From Zygotorulaspora mrakii (taxonomy: Eukaryota; Ascomycota; Saccharomycetes; Saccharomycetales; Saccharomycetaceae): DNA of 64,000 nucleotides. The stretch lies in the NCBI RefSeq assembly GCF_013402915.1, contig NC_050724.1, forward strand, positions 806,001 to 870,000, given 5' to 3'. Shown one piece after another: positions 20,544-30,539 of this stretch; within the stretch, counting starts at the first letter, position 1; every line of letters begins with the position of its first letter. The translations under genes and the position numbers were made by a program. The notes below the pieces were generated by a model that had not been told where the DNA came from, searched no databases, and saw nothing but the letters and a program-made list of their open reading frames with translations.

Positions 20544-23057
20544 TCAAATGTGTTGTTTTAAATTCATTCTGACGCCAGCTATGAAACTGTCCTGGCTGAA
20601 ATCCTCCCTGTTTGATACGTACGCTGAAATGATATCCCGGCTTACTTCTGCCAGTTGACCTTCTTTCGTCAATGAATCTAGTAAATCAGATTGCACCGTA
20701 AACAGGTTCGCTAGTTCCCTTAATGTGGAGAAAGCCTCATTTAACGCAGCGATGCCCCATGATTCGATTGCGGTCTGGTAACCAATTATATCTTTGGTAA
20801 CAATAATACCCCCGGCTGAACTAACTTGAAATTTCATGTAATGATCTAGTAATAATGAGTACAGTCCTTCCCCTATTTTTTCTAAAAATGACACCAAATT
20901 TTCTCCTTTCAAATATAACGTTACCTGCGAATAAAGTGAATTCAGCATTCCTACAATCTCTACAGCTGGCAAAGTGTCATGATCTAATAACTCTTGCGAC
21001 TTAGGGCTAAAGTCTTTCTTTTTTTGTTTAGCCAAACAATTGGAGAATTTTGTTAGTATTACACGGCATACTTCTTCTAGAGTTATGTTTATAAGAAGTT
21101 CACATCGCGTGATTTGATTATTCGTAATCACAACGATCTTGCTTTTGATTGCTGGCGAGTTATTCAATAGGGGCAGAAATATAGCTTTCACAGATGCGGA
21201 TGTTAAGCTTAAAATATCTGTACTGAGAGATATGTATCTCAAGAAGCCTAACTGGATAACTTGTGGTTTTGCGACGTCTGATTTAGATGATTCTGAGTAT
21301 GCTGCTTCCAGTGCCGTATCAACATAAGAGCTAACAATACCAATCAGCATTACTTCAAGTAATTCAAAGCTATAATTTCCAGCTTTGCTTGATGCAAGCT
21401 CCATAACCCTTGCTATGGATTCAACTACGCATTTCAGCATGGCATCTGCATTTTGTAAATTGAATCCATCATCATCAGTCGAGCTTAGGTCGGCTGTTTC
21501 CTGATTGGATATCACGCTTTGGTTTGGATCACGATTGCTTAAAGTATTCGAGCGGTTAAGCGAGTTGACTCTGTTGATACCTAAACGATCTTTATCAATG
21601 TGACTTTTGAAAAAGCTGTTCAGCTGGGATAGTTTACTGCTTGATGTTGTGGCCAAGCCATTTATCTCTAAGCCATTTTCTAAAGAACTGGTTAGCCTGT
21701 TCGCTAGGGCTCTCGAACGTGTTGATCTTTCATACTTCATATTGAAGTTCGCTGTTTTCTCAAAAAGAATTGTTTCTAAACTTTTCTTTTCAACGTCAAA
21801 GTATTTTGTTCTGTCATATAGATATTTCGAGAAGAGTTCAGAATAGGACTGTTCAAGTGAGGCGGTCAACACATTATCTACATCTATCTCGAGTAATTGG
21901 AAAAATTCTGATAGATCTTTGATAAACTGACCTAATAGTGAATAGAGTGCATGCAGCATCCTGACATAAGCAAGATTCGATAGTGATTGAGATGCTGCCA
22001 GCAGATGATCAATTTTTGCCTCAATTTTTTGGGCAAATATTCTTTGCATAAACAACTGAATAACTTGTGGAGCTCTTTCCTCAAAGACCCTTTTTACCAC
22101 TTTAGATTCATTTTTAACGACTCTCTCAACATCATTTAATAGCTGAACCATAGACTTTTCGAAAACGACACCGTGCAAACTAGGGTCAATCAATCTCTGT
22201 TTGAAATCTTCGTCTAAGAAAATATCGGTTGTTTCATCTCTATGGACTTGATCCGAATCAATGAAGTAAGCGTGCTGATTGATGAAACTATGGATCACAT
22301 TAACTCCTCCGTTAAATTGATTCAAAATAAGCGCAATTTCATTCAACTGGGTGAAATTGTTATCTCTGTATGCATTGTTGAAACTTTCCAATAAATTCTT
22401 TTCCATGACCTCCGAATATTCTTCGATAAGCTTTGCGACTTCAACCGTTCTCTTGATTGAACTAGTTTCCACTTTGAACGCAAGTACCAATAAATTTTTC
22501 ACAAGAATTGCTGCTTGTGTTTTCTTTAGCCAGTTGGATGACAATCTTAATGTCTCCAAATAACTTGATCCACCGTTGGCATAAAATTCGTGATATTGTG
22601 TAATTAACTCAACTGATTTGATGTATGCTTTCTTCTTTCTGATCGCGATCTCTAATTTCTCGCCTAGGGGGCTAACCACCTGATTCACCGATGTTAATTG
22701 GTGGTCGAGTTGATCATATCTTCCCATCATATGTTTCAGATTAGCTGATAATGCAATGACGCTTTGGGCATGTTCGATTTCTTGATGAGAAACTTGTTCA
22801 GCCAACTGATGTTTCCTTTCGGAGGATTCTCCACTCAATGAATTCAGCTCTTTAAGTATAAACTCAAACGTTCTAATGTAGGGTTTGGGATCTAGCGATT
22901 CGAAAGCTGTCTTTGGAGCGTTCGATCCACTTCGGCCCTTGATAGAATGATCTCTACTTAGTTGTTCCACAAACTCATTAACAGTCAGGCCACCTAAAAA
23001 ATTATTCGACGTTAGCAATTTGCGCCATTTGGAATCTAATTCATATATAGAGTTCAT
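20544..23057 (-). CDS. SEC10: Exocyst complex subunit Sec10
   Basis: Sec10 (837 residues here) is one of eight exocyst subunits that tether post-Golgi vesicles at sites of polarised growth. The start MNSIYELDSKWRKLLTSNNF is the conserved N-terminus. An N-terminal coiled coil (about 75-150) is followed by helical bundles with LNEIALILNQFNGGVNVI, KVVKRVFEERAPQVIQLF and the C-terminal VTKDIIGYQTAIESWGI and LTKEGQLAEVSRDII. The longer frame starts with GTG four codons upstream; the ATG at 23057 is used. S. cerevisiae SEC10 is on chromosome XII (YLR166C), here between the chromosome IV genes CDC1 and PLP1. Confidence 0.96.
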   Translation of the reverse strand: MNSIYELDSKWRKLLTSNNFLGGLTVNEFVEQLSRDHSIKGRSGSNAPKTAFESLDPKPYIRTFEFILKELNSLSGESSERKHQLAEQVSHQEIEHAQSVIALSANLKHMMGRYDQLDHQLTSVNQVVSPLGEKLEIAIRKKKAYIKSVELITQYHEFYANGGSSYLETLRLSSNWLKKTQAAILVKNLLVLAFKVETSSIKRTVEVAKLIEEYSEVMEKNLLESFNNAYRDNNFTQLNEIALILNQFNGGVNVIHSFINQHAYFIDSDQVHRDETTDIFLDEDFKQRLIDPSLHGVVFEKSMVQLLNDVERVVKNESKVVKRVFEERAPQVIQLFMQRIFAQKIEAKIDHLLAASQSLSNLAYVRMLHALYSLLGQFIKDLSEFFQLLEIDVDNVLTASLEQSYSELFSKYLYDRTKYFDVEKKSLETILFEKTANFNMKYERSTRSRALANRLTSSLENGLEINGLATTSSSKLSQLNSFFKSHIDKDRLGINRVNSLNRSNTLSNRDPNQSVISNQETADLSSTDDDGFNLQNADAMLKCVVESIARVMELASSKAGNYSFELLEVMLIGIVSSYVDTALEAAYSESSKSDVAKPQVIQLGFLRYISLSTDILSLTSASVKAIFLPLLNNSPAIKSKIVVITNNQITRCELLINITLEEVCRVILTKFSNCLAKQKKKDFSPKSQELLDHDTLPAVEIVGMLNSLYSQVTLYLKGENLVSFLEKIGEGLYSLLLDHYMKFQVSSAGGIIVTKDIIGYQTAIESWGIAALNEAFSTLRELANLFTVQSDLLDSLTKEGQLAEVSRDIISAYVSNREDFSQDSFIAGVRMNLKQHI

Positions 23058-23245
23058 CTCAATGGGCACGCGACGCTAAAAGTACCTCCAGTTATCTTTT
23101 ATTTCTCGTTTTCGAATTTCATTTGTGAAGTAATAAGGGTTCAACTCTGTCTTTTTTCCATAAACACCTACTGTAAAACAAGAACGTTAGTGATGTCTCG
23201 TGGGATTCAATACAATCAAAATGAAAAACATAGCTCTCATCTGAC

Positions 23246-23938
23246 ATGTCTGATCCAATACAACAGTATAACTCGAGGCTGATCGATGATTTGGACTCGA
23301 CGCACGAAAATGGCCGCCAAGAAGAAGAAGATCAGACTCACTTGAGCGAAATACTAGATGACTTGGAGAACGATGGAAACAACGACCCGTTCTTACAGCT
23401 ATACAGAGAGAAAAGGATGCAAGAGATATCAGACCATTTTAAATTAGTTGAGAAGAACGTCAGGGAGAAAAATTACGGCAGACTACAAGAATTGGATGGA
23501 GAGTCTCAACTACTTAGTTTATCGTCCAAATGCCCAAAGCTGGTTGTCCATTTTATGGTAGAAAAATTCAGCAAATGTCAGTACATGAATGACAAACTAG
23601 AAATATTGGCGAGAAAGTACCTTACAACCAAGTTCGTAAAAATAAGTGTTGAAAATTGTCCATTCTTAGTCGAAAAGCTTAAAATTAAAGTTCTGCCATT
23701 TTTAATGGGCTATAAAGAGGGCCAGGAGCGTTTTAGATCAATTGGGTTTGCAAAACTAGGTAACGATCCCAATGGTTTCCCCACCACAAAACTGGAAAAC
23801 CTATTAGAGCGAGCGGGGCTTGTGTCTCTTCAACCGAAGCATGAAGACGGAACAGAAAGCCGTAGGACACGGGAGAGTGACGGACCTCAATATGCTCGAT
23901 ACAGTGACAGTGATGCTGGCAGCGAACTAGACATCTGA
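23246..23938 (+). CDS. PLP1: Phosducin-like protein Plp1
   Basis: The 230-residue protein equals the S. cerevisiae length. Plp1 is a phosducin-like cochaperone of the CCT chaperonin that affects beta-tubulin folding. An N-terminal acidic helix region (residues 1-80) leads into a thioredoxin-like domain (about 90-190) without a CxxC pair, visible as LVVHFMVEKFSKCQYMNDKL, FVKISVENCPFLVEKLKIKVLPFL and GFAKLGNDPNGFPT. The charged C-terminal tail is probably disordered. The window also holds CCT6, one of its presumed client-machine subunits, but I see no sign this linkage is functional. Confidence 0.92.
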   Translation: MSDPIQQYNSRLIDDLDSTHENGRQEEEDQTHLSEILDDLENDGNNDPFLQLYREKRMQEISDHFKLVEKNVREKNYGRLQELDGESQLLSLSSKCPKLVVHFMVEKFSKCQYMNDKLEILARKYLTTKFVKISVENCPFLVEKLKIKVLPFLMGYKEGQERFRSIGFAKLGNDPNGFPTTKLENLLERAGLVSLQPKHEDGTESRRTRESDGPQYARYSDSDAGSELDI

Positions 23939-24787
<849 letters not shown>

Positions 24788-24969
24788 AATTAATATTTGA
24801 ATAATCTATTTCATAGTCAATTTTACGTATTTTTTTAATTCAAAGTCTCCGATCTCATCTTTTTTTTCTTATTCGTAATAATGGTGATGGTTCTCTATTT
24901 TTTTTATTTGAATGCAGATTAAATAGGGTTTATATAAACGATCTATATATACAGAATGCAGTTTTTAGA

Positions 24970-25670
24970 TTATTTTGTCAGAGCATCTAGCTTGAGTGTT
25001 AGTTCTTGATTTTCCTTCAGCAAATGTGATCTGTGGATTTCACTATCTTTCAAAATATTCAAAACTTTTTTGAATTCGACACAGGTTTTTGAGTAACTGT
25101 CTTTAAGGAGATTAAAATTCAAAAATAATTTATGGGTATTGATAATTCTTTTCTTCATTTCCTTGATCTGTTCTATAGTGAAATCATTGGTATAAGAATC
25201 GACTGATTTTACTTCAGCTATCTTTGATAAAATGCTATTATTGTTTGTATTTGTATTGCCGTCTGTAGACAATGGTGACAATGATGCTGGTGAAAGCAAT
25301 TGCTCGTACGCTGCAGTATCGAGCTTTTTCCTTTTGTTAGAAGCTTCAAAATCTTGGTCAACGTCTATTTCATTTGACAGTCTCTTTTTTGGAGTATCAT
25401 CTAGATCAAACATCATACTGTCACCAGACTCCAATAGACTCTCCAATGTCAAATGCTTTCCCTGCATTATGTCCGAATCTAAAATACCAATATCGGAGCA
25501 CTGAATATCCTCATTATCTATTTCTGGGTATTTTACATCAAAGTCTTCAGGATCAGTATCTGCTACATTGTGTATCTGACCTTCTTTCTCCAGTTGTTGT
25601 TCCTTTTCTGGGTCTTGGTCTTGTTCTTGGTCTTGGTCTTGGTCTTGGTCTTGGTCTTGCTCCTGCTCCG

Positions 25671-25707
<37 letters not shown>

Positions 25708-25782
25708 ATGTGTGTCTGTAGTAAGCAGATGATGTAAGGTTTTCTCTAAATCTGTATTTTCTGATCCTTCATTTGCACTCAT
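24970..25782 (-). CDS. ATC1: Nuclear protein Atc1/Lic4
   Basis: The 270-residue, acidic protein is assigned to YDR184C (294) by position between RPS31 and the UPS2 locus, strand, and length. Atc1 is a nuclear protein that interacts with Bud6/Aip3 and affects cation tolerance in S. cerevisiae. Visible features are a glutamine-glutamate and glutamine-aspartate repeat (about residues 26-57), a putative nuclear signal SNKRKKLD, and a C-terminal coiled coil ending in leucine-rich heptads (HLLKENQELTLKLDALTK). I recognise no catalytic domain. The promoter holds a PAC/RRPE pair described separately. Confidence 0.75.
25611..25707. repeat. Hexanucleotide minisatellite inside ATC1
   Basis: About 16 degenerate copies of a six-base unit, first GGTCTT-type then GCTCCT-type on the plus strand, encode alternating Gln-Asp and Gln-Glu dipeptides on the minus strand. 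One GCTCCG variant changes a glutamine to proline. Since the unit is a multiple of three, length changes keep the frame. Confidence 0.92.
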
Positions 25783-26112
25783 AATATATCAACGTTCCTC
25801 AACCAAGAAATCAGCCACTACTCACTCAAAAGTCTTCAGTCGATCTCAATCACCGTTTTTTTTCTTTAAGGCTACTTATTTCAAATTTTTTCAGGATGAG
25901 CAGCGATGAGATGAGATCTTCACGATAGAGTACGAAAAGAAAAAGAAAAAAAACCAGCAAGCTCTTTTGATGTCTTAGTATTTGTGTTCAAGTTAATTAA
26001 TACTAACTACAAATCGAATATATATATGCAATTGATTACTATTTACAGACCTTTTTATCCCTATTTTCCTTTGGCCTAGTCTCGTGCCATTATGTGAATT
26101 TTTTAGCTTCAC
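25783..26112 (-). promoter_or_regulatory. ATC1 upstream region with PAC and RRPE-like elements
   Basis: This 330-base stretch lies between the tandem minus-strand genes UPS2 and ATC1. At 25903-25915, GCGATGAGATGAG is a full PAC element. Ten bases away, at 25883-25893, AAATTTTTTCA is an RRPE-like element (reverse of TGAAAAATTT with one extra base). The pair lies about 100-130 bases before the ATC1 ATG. PAC and RRPE together mark ribosome-biogenesis promoters in yeasts (bound by Dot6/Tod6 and Stb3). A purine tract (about 25935-25955) is also present. Confidence 0.65.
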
Positions 26113-26820
26113 TCACATATTTTCATTCCTTTTGAATGCATTTTTGATAGAGTCATAATGACGAGTCAAAATGGAATTAGATTTCATTTCAGTTTCCTTT
26201 AACATTTCTTCAGCCGTGGTCTTGATGTCTTCAACAGTATCTGCTACTTTACCCACTATAGAATTGCCTAGATCATCCACATATTTCTCGCGTTGAACCC
26301 AGTGTTTGTCAAAAACTTCTAGAACTGAGTCAAACCCTTTCTTCCCCTTTAATGCATTATCATGAAACCTTTGCACAGACCATTCTTCCATTTTGTTACA
26401 AATCTTGGTGAAGGCGCCGTAAGCTGTAATCTGTGCCTCCTGTTCAAAGAGTGTTTTATTAACAGGATCTTCCGGGTGTGGATTATATTTGACAGTTTCG
26501 TAAACTTTTAAGATATTCGAGTAGCTCATATTACAGCTTCTCAACGTCAAGCTTCTATTGGCCAAATCAACTACTGAAACTTCACGCACATAACTAACAT
26601 TTGTTCCTCCCATGGCCATCATGATCCACTTTGGAACCCCCTGTTTCACCGTTATCAGCCTCTCGGAGACAAGTTTCTGTCCATTGTCAATAAGCTCCCT
26701 TTTTAAAACATCGACTGCAATAACATGAGTCGATACCTCGTTAGGATATTTTTTCCAGTTAGCTGCTGTGACCTGGTCCCATGGGTATTCAAAAGAATAT
26801 GAATTTTTGAATAATCTCAT
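26113..26820 (-). CDS. UPS2: Mitochondrial intermembrane lipid transfer protein, Ups2/Ups3 type
   Basis: This 235-residue PRELI/MSF1-domain protein (domain about residues 1-172: start MRLFKNSYSFEYPWDQVTAANW, then RLITVKQGVPKW, NMSYSNILKVYETVKY) has a helical tail. With Mdm35, Ups2 carries phosphatidylserine across the intermembrane space for conversion to phosphatidylethanolamine. The locus is syntenic with both UPS2 (YLR168C, 230 residues) and UPS3 (YDR185C, 179). The full length and intact domain make it the unduplicated ancestor-like copy, closer to Ups2. No cleavable presequence is seen, as usual for the family. Confidence 0.9.
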   Translation of the reverse strand: MRLFKNSYSFEYPWDQVTAANWKKYPNEVSTHVIAVDVLKRELIDNGQKLVSERLITVKQGVPKWIMMAMGGTNVSYVREVSVVDLANRSLTLRSCNMSYSNILKVYETVKYNPHPEDPVNKTLFEQEAQITAYGAFTKICNKMEEWSVQRFHDNALKGKKGFDSVLEVFDKHWVQREKYVDDLGNSIVGKVADTVEDIKTTAEEMLKETEMKSNSILTRHYDSIKNAFKRNENM

Positions 26821-27031
26821 TTGTTCAGTATTAATGGCCCATGGAGTAAAACACGAATAATGAACACGCTACGGACTCCAGATTTTATCTTTGAGAAATT
26901 GTTATGACTCTTATATACTTTTGTGAAGTCAACCTTCTTTTAAGGATAGTTTCTTTTCTTATTATGAGCAGCATGCGAAATTTTTCACATTTTTCGAAAA
27001 CCGAAATCACCGTCTTCGGCTTTTAGGTCTC

Positions 27032-27046
27032 GTGACACTGTGTCAC
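27032..27046. promoter_or_regulatory. 15-base palindrome in the UPS2 upstream region
   Basis: GTGACAC-T-GTGTCAC is a perfect inverted repeat with a single central base. It lies about 212 bases before the UPS2 start and 65 bases beyond the ERF2 stop, followed by two CACATGC copies (27044-27059). Its shape suggests a site for a dimeric factor; I cannot name the factor. Confidence 0.4.
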
Positions 27047-27110
27047 ATGCTACTTCACATGCGACACAGACAGTGTTATAAATACCGAATGTGAAGACAG
27101 TATGATCCAT

Positions 27111-28280
27111 CTATGCTGGCAATGGAGGGGGGTACAAGGTTGTGCTGAAATTCACTCTCTCAAAAGTGTGCGGTTGGGGAACCTTGATGTATCTCCAGTC
27201 ACCAGGCTCGTTTTTTTCTCTTGTGTTAACATAACTTAATCCTCTGCATTGGAGCATGAGTCCACCTAAATTACGCAGGAAAGAACCTGTATCGAATGGA
27301 TTATCCTCATTTGTGGTAATCTTGGCGAAAACAGGATTGGTCATTTCGACACGTTTGAGAAATTCTCTTGTCGTTTGCTGAGTGCCTGCCATGGCGATGT
27401 GATATAGCAACAGGATCACTGGGTACCATATAAAGACGGTTCCATAAGTCAGTAAAAGTATCGTGACTGGTATCTCGGACGCGCGGCCATTGTGGCGGCT
27501 GATATGTATGATTGTGTTTGCGATCAGGAATACGGCTGCTAACACAAGGCCCGAAATAAAGATGATGAAATACCTATAGTTCCTCTTCCCAATACAGTTG
27601 TTGACCCAGATGCAATGGTGGTCATGAACTTCGACACACACTCCGCATGTTGAACAGTGTGATGCGCGCGGAGGCCGCCATATTCTGCAGGCAACACAGT
27701 ACTTCAGTTCGATTTTGGAATTGGGATTCTTCTCGGTATCTGGGGTTGGCAAGTGAATGATGTTGCGATATTCCTGAGGGATCTGCCCGGGGTTGGAGCC
27801 TTGACTGAGGTGAATATTCTTTGGTAGTACGCCCGGATCGCTGGTCGCCGTTCTTATGAAAAAGGAAAACCCCATGGCCCAGAAATAGTAGAAAAAAAAC
27901 ACCATAGGCTTATACCCATAAGCTGTATTCCACAGCTCGTTCGCTTCGAATACAGAAAAAAGCACCATCGGTGCCGCTATCAGCATCCCAACCAGCACGG
28001 AAAGGTGCCGCGTGTGCTTTACAGTCCGCAGTCTTCCACCACAAAAGAACGCATAATTCGTAACCTCTGGTATCCTCCGGTATCCCCTATCACTCGAGAT
28101 ATCAACATCCCCATCGATTGTGATTAACCACTTGTAGAACGTTTTGGTCCACGCCTCTTTTCTCGAACTCGTCCCAGAGACCTCATTTTCAATGTTTCGC
28201 CTCGATAGACTCAATCCGCCATCACCTCCTTCCTCACCATGCAAATGCTGCCTTCGACTGCGATGCGAAGACAACACCAT
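27111..28280 (-). CDS. ERF2: Palmitoyltransferase Erf2 (DHHC)
   Basis: The 389-residue membrane protein (S. cerevisiae 359) is the catalytic subunit of the Erf2-Erf4 enzyme that palmitoylates Ras at the ER. Four membrane segments lie at about 92-111, 124-143, 236-257 and 275-295. The cysteine-rich domain (195-230) contains DHHC at 220-223, with Cys223 the catalytic residue, and DPG and TTxE-type (here TTRE) motifs flank it. S. cerevisiae ERF2 is YLR246W. From here on the chromosome XII genes run in reverse order (YLR246 to YLR238), marking the start of a second ancestral XII block. Confidence 0.95.
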   Translation of the reverse strand: MVLSSHRSRRQHLHGEEGGDGGLSLSRRNIENEVSGTSSRKEAWTKTFYKWLITIDGDVDISSDRGYRRIPEVTNYAFFCGGRLRTVKHTRHLSVLVGMLIAAPMVLFSVFEANELWNTAYGYKPMVFFFYYFWAMGFSFFIRTATSDPGVLPKNIHLSQGSNPGQIPQEYRNIIHLPTPDTEKNPNSKIELKYCVACRIWRPPRASHCSTCGVCVEVHDHHCIWVNNCIGKRNYRYFIIFISGLVLAAVFLIANTIIHISRHNGRASEIPVTILLLTYGTVFIWYPVILLLYHIAMAGTQQTTREFLKRVEMTNPVFAKITTNEDNPFDTGSFLRNLGGLMLQCRGLSYVNTREKNEPGDWRYIKVPQPHTFERVNFSTTLYPPPLPA

Positions 28281-28996
28281 GTGACTGTTTCTTTCGGTAC
28301 TCTAGATACACTCTGACTTCACTGACTTGGGGAAGGTGCTTGCTGTCTCCACTTCGTTTCCCTTTTGTTTGCCAAATCCAATTACCCTTCCATCTTCATT
28401 CCTCATCTTACATCCTGGGCACCTATTGTTTTTTCTAGATTGGGTTCGATTAATAAACAGCCGTTCGAGTTTTCCAAGTCATCCCATTTCAGCGGTTTCG
28501 TGTGACGTGATACAAAGTCCAAATCTTCGATCTCGGAGTTTATGGAAGAAAACCGATAAGCCGGCGTGTGATAGAACATCCCAGATACAAGCATCAAATA
28601 GCCAAATTGCGAGCGCTGCATTGAATCGCAGAGTATCAGGCATTACGGAGAGACTTTGATGCATTCGCAGTATATCTGTGATAGTTCTGTCGCTCTTGCA
28701 TCCAAGATTGTGTATTAAGTTGGAAGAAGTGCCAAGAAGTTGTAATTAATTTATCTAGTTGCGCGGATAGTAGCAACAGCCACGTCGAGAATCATATGCT
28801 GTACTTGTTTTATCGATTCGTGGGTACATCTGCGCGCTTGAACATTATTCAGCCAGGTACGGTCAACGCTCCCTCGGAGGAACGAGAATAGGCTTGTTGA
28901 GCAGGCATAAAGGGGCTGCAGGGAAAGCAGGGTAACATGACCTACTTGAATTTTATATATAAAAGTCCGCATTCCATTTAAATAATTCTTGGCTGC
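28281..28996. promoter_or_regulatory. Divergent ERF2/COS-like upstream region
   Basis: These 716 bases hold no supported gene; a 110-codon open frame at 28327-28659 starts with TTG and resembles nothing. A strong TATA element TTATATATAAAA lies at 28953-28964, about 33 bases before the COS-like ATG, and AGGGG (the stress-response element core) at 28911-28915. That arrangement suggests an inducible gene. Confidence 0.45.
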
Positions 28997-30133
28997 ATGG
29001 AAGTATTAAGACGGCCAAACCACAGCAGTAGACTAGTCATGGAAAAGCAAGATCCGATCGACTGTGACTTGGGCACAACTTCCATTCCTAAAAAGGTTTT
29101 CAAATCAAGACTGACTTTTTTCTGCTATGCTGCTGTTAGATCCCGTGGATTTCACATATTGCTTCTGTTGCTGGCATTCTTGTCTGTCTCTCTATTTTTT
29201 TTGGTTGACGATTTAAAATCTAATCCTGCTAAACAGTTTATTTATTTTATGGGTTTAGTTGTTGGTGTATCCGTAGGAGCGCTTCTGGTGCTGTGTTACA
29301 GGGTCCAAAGGATTAAACATCTTGTATCTCATAACTTGACGATTTTCATGGAGATTGTGGAAACTGTTTTCGAGCCAGGGCATGGGATAGGCCCCGAAAG
29401 GTGGGATGTGGTAGCATGTGAGATGAATAGGGAGCTTTATGAAATCGGTCTTTGGAAAACACCCTACTGCTTTTTTGAAGGTTTAGATTTAGAGAAGCTC
29501 TACAGGTATCTCGTTCTGAAACCGCAATTTGAACAAAACTTGGATCAGTTCGATGTGTTGGAAAAGGGCCACGGACAGACTTCTTCATATCAGCAAGCAC
29601 TTGATGAGCAGTTCTCTTCTTGGGTGGAGGTATCAGATACTTCTATTGAAGATTCTGAGAGGAAGTTGCCCCGCGACTCATGCTGGAGCAAATTCACCTG
29701 GACAGTACACAAAATGATCAAACTACAAAAACAATCTATACTAGTACAAGTAGTTTGTTTGCTAAATTTTTTTTCGCTGGTACAGTTAATCGCCTTCTTC
29801 ATTGTTATGATGCTACTGTACAAAGGGATACAGGAATTTCAGTTTTTCCAGGATACACCAATGCTGACATCAAAGAGGTTGAGATTTCTGGCAACGATCA
29901 CAAGCGTTGCGCCAGGTACAAACCTAGATCGCTGGGATGTCATTGCCAAACGTATGAATTCGTATTTGCGTGAGAACACTAGATCCTGCGATTGCTTTTA
30001 CGATGGAAAGGATTGTTTAAAATTTTTCGAGAATAATTTCAAGCCTCTCACCTCAAAGAAAGGAATGTCAACTGAAATGGCTACTTACGAGCTGGTACCC
30101 TTTGTCTTGAAAGCTGGAGAGGTGTGCTATTGA
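28997..30133 (+). CDS. DUP/COS-family membrane protein (two DUP repeats)
   Basis: The 378-residue protein has the length of S. cerevisiae Cos proteins (about 380). It shows two copies of the DUP module: repeat 1 near residues 134-176 (RWDVVACEMNRELYE...TPYCFFEG) and repeat 2 near 310-350 (RWDVIAKRMNSYLRE...CFYDGKDC). A hydrophobic pair at about 50-71 and 80-101 precedes repeat 1, and one segment at about 247-275 precedes repeat 2. Cos proteins promote sorting of plasma-membrane proteins into the vacuole in trans in S. cerevisiae; whether this one does is unknown. The gene sits alone between ERF2 and the probable SND1, not near a telomere within this window. I cannot match it to one named gene. 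Confidence 0.82.
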   Translation: MEVLRRPNHSSRLVMEKQDPIDCDLGTTSIPKKVFKSRLTFFCYAAVRSRGFHILLLLLAFLSVSLFFLVDDLKSNPAKQFIYFMGLVVGVSVGALLVLCYRVQRIKHLVSHNLTIFMEIVETVFEPGHGIGPERWDVVACEMNRELYEIGLWKTPYCFFEGLDLEKLYRYLVLKPQFEQNLDQFDVLEKGHGQTSSYQQALDEQFSSWVEVSDTSIEDSERKLPRDSCWSKFTWTVHKMIKLQKQSILVQVVCLLNFFSLVQLIAFFIVMMLLYKGIQEFQFFQDTPMLTSKRLRFLATITSVAPGTNLDRWDVIAKRMNSYLRENTRSCDCFYDGKDCLKFFENNFKPLTSKKGMSTEMATYELVPFVLKAGEVCY

Positions 30134-30539
30134 AGTATGATCCGAGCTTCGATGCTGTTACTAGGAGATTCATTCCAACATATAGATGAGTTTAGTAGCG
30201 AGTGTATAGTCTATATAGCTATCAATATACTTCGCTATTGTCAAAATTTCGAATCACTGAATTAGGGTTCAATTAAAGACGCTGCATGCCAAGATGGAGC
30301 TAACATTGTTTCCAACACTGTTGTTTCTAGTGTTTCTTCACGTACCTCCTTGTGAAAAGAACCGACCTCAAGCAGCGTGCTCCATAACATGAGGTTTTGA
30401 CCTGGTATCGAGCATATTAAGCCCGGATTAACTACTGCCTAAAAATAGCCAGTTATTAGTATAAAACCTTCATATGTATAGCTCTCCCTATATTTTCGAA
30501 CTATATATCTTGGTGTGGATTAAACGTTGAGAGGGCGAA
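30134..30539. other. Convergent intergenic region after the COS-like gene
   Basis: The 406 bases between two convergent genes hold A/T-rich 3'-end-like sequences. A 32-codon ATG frame at 30294-30392 begins with a hydrophobic run resembling a signal peptide but has no other support. No repeat or RNA gene was recognised. Confidence 0.4.

Noticed and set aside
25374..25721. Plus-strand frame with Gly-Leu and Ala-Pro repeats opposite ATC1
   Set aside because: It is the antisense reading of the ATC1 hexanucleotide repeat; repeat periodicity alone keeps it open.
28441..28480. GGTTCGATTAA resembling a tRNA B box
   Set aside because: It lacks the trailing CC, has no A box at the right distance and no cloverleaf could be drawn.
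30294..30392. 32-codon frame with a hydrophobic start downstream of the COS-like gene
   Set aside because: The signal-peptide appearance is the only support; the remainder has no pattern and there is no promoter-like element in a usual position.
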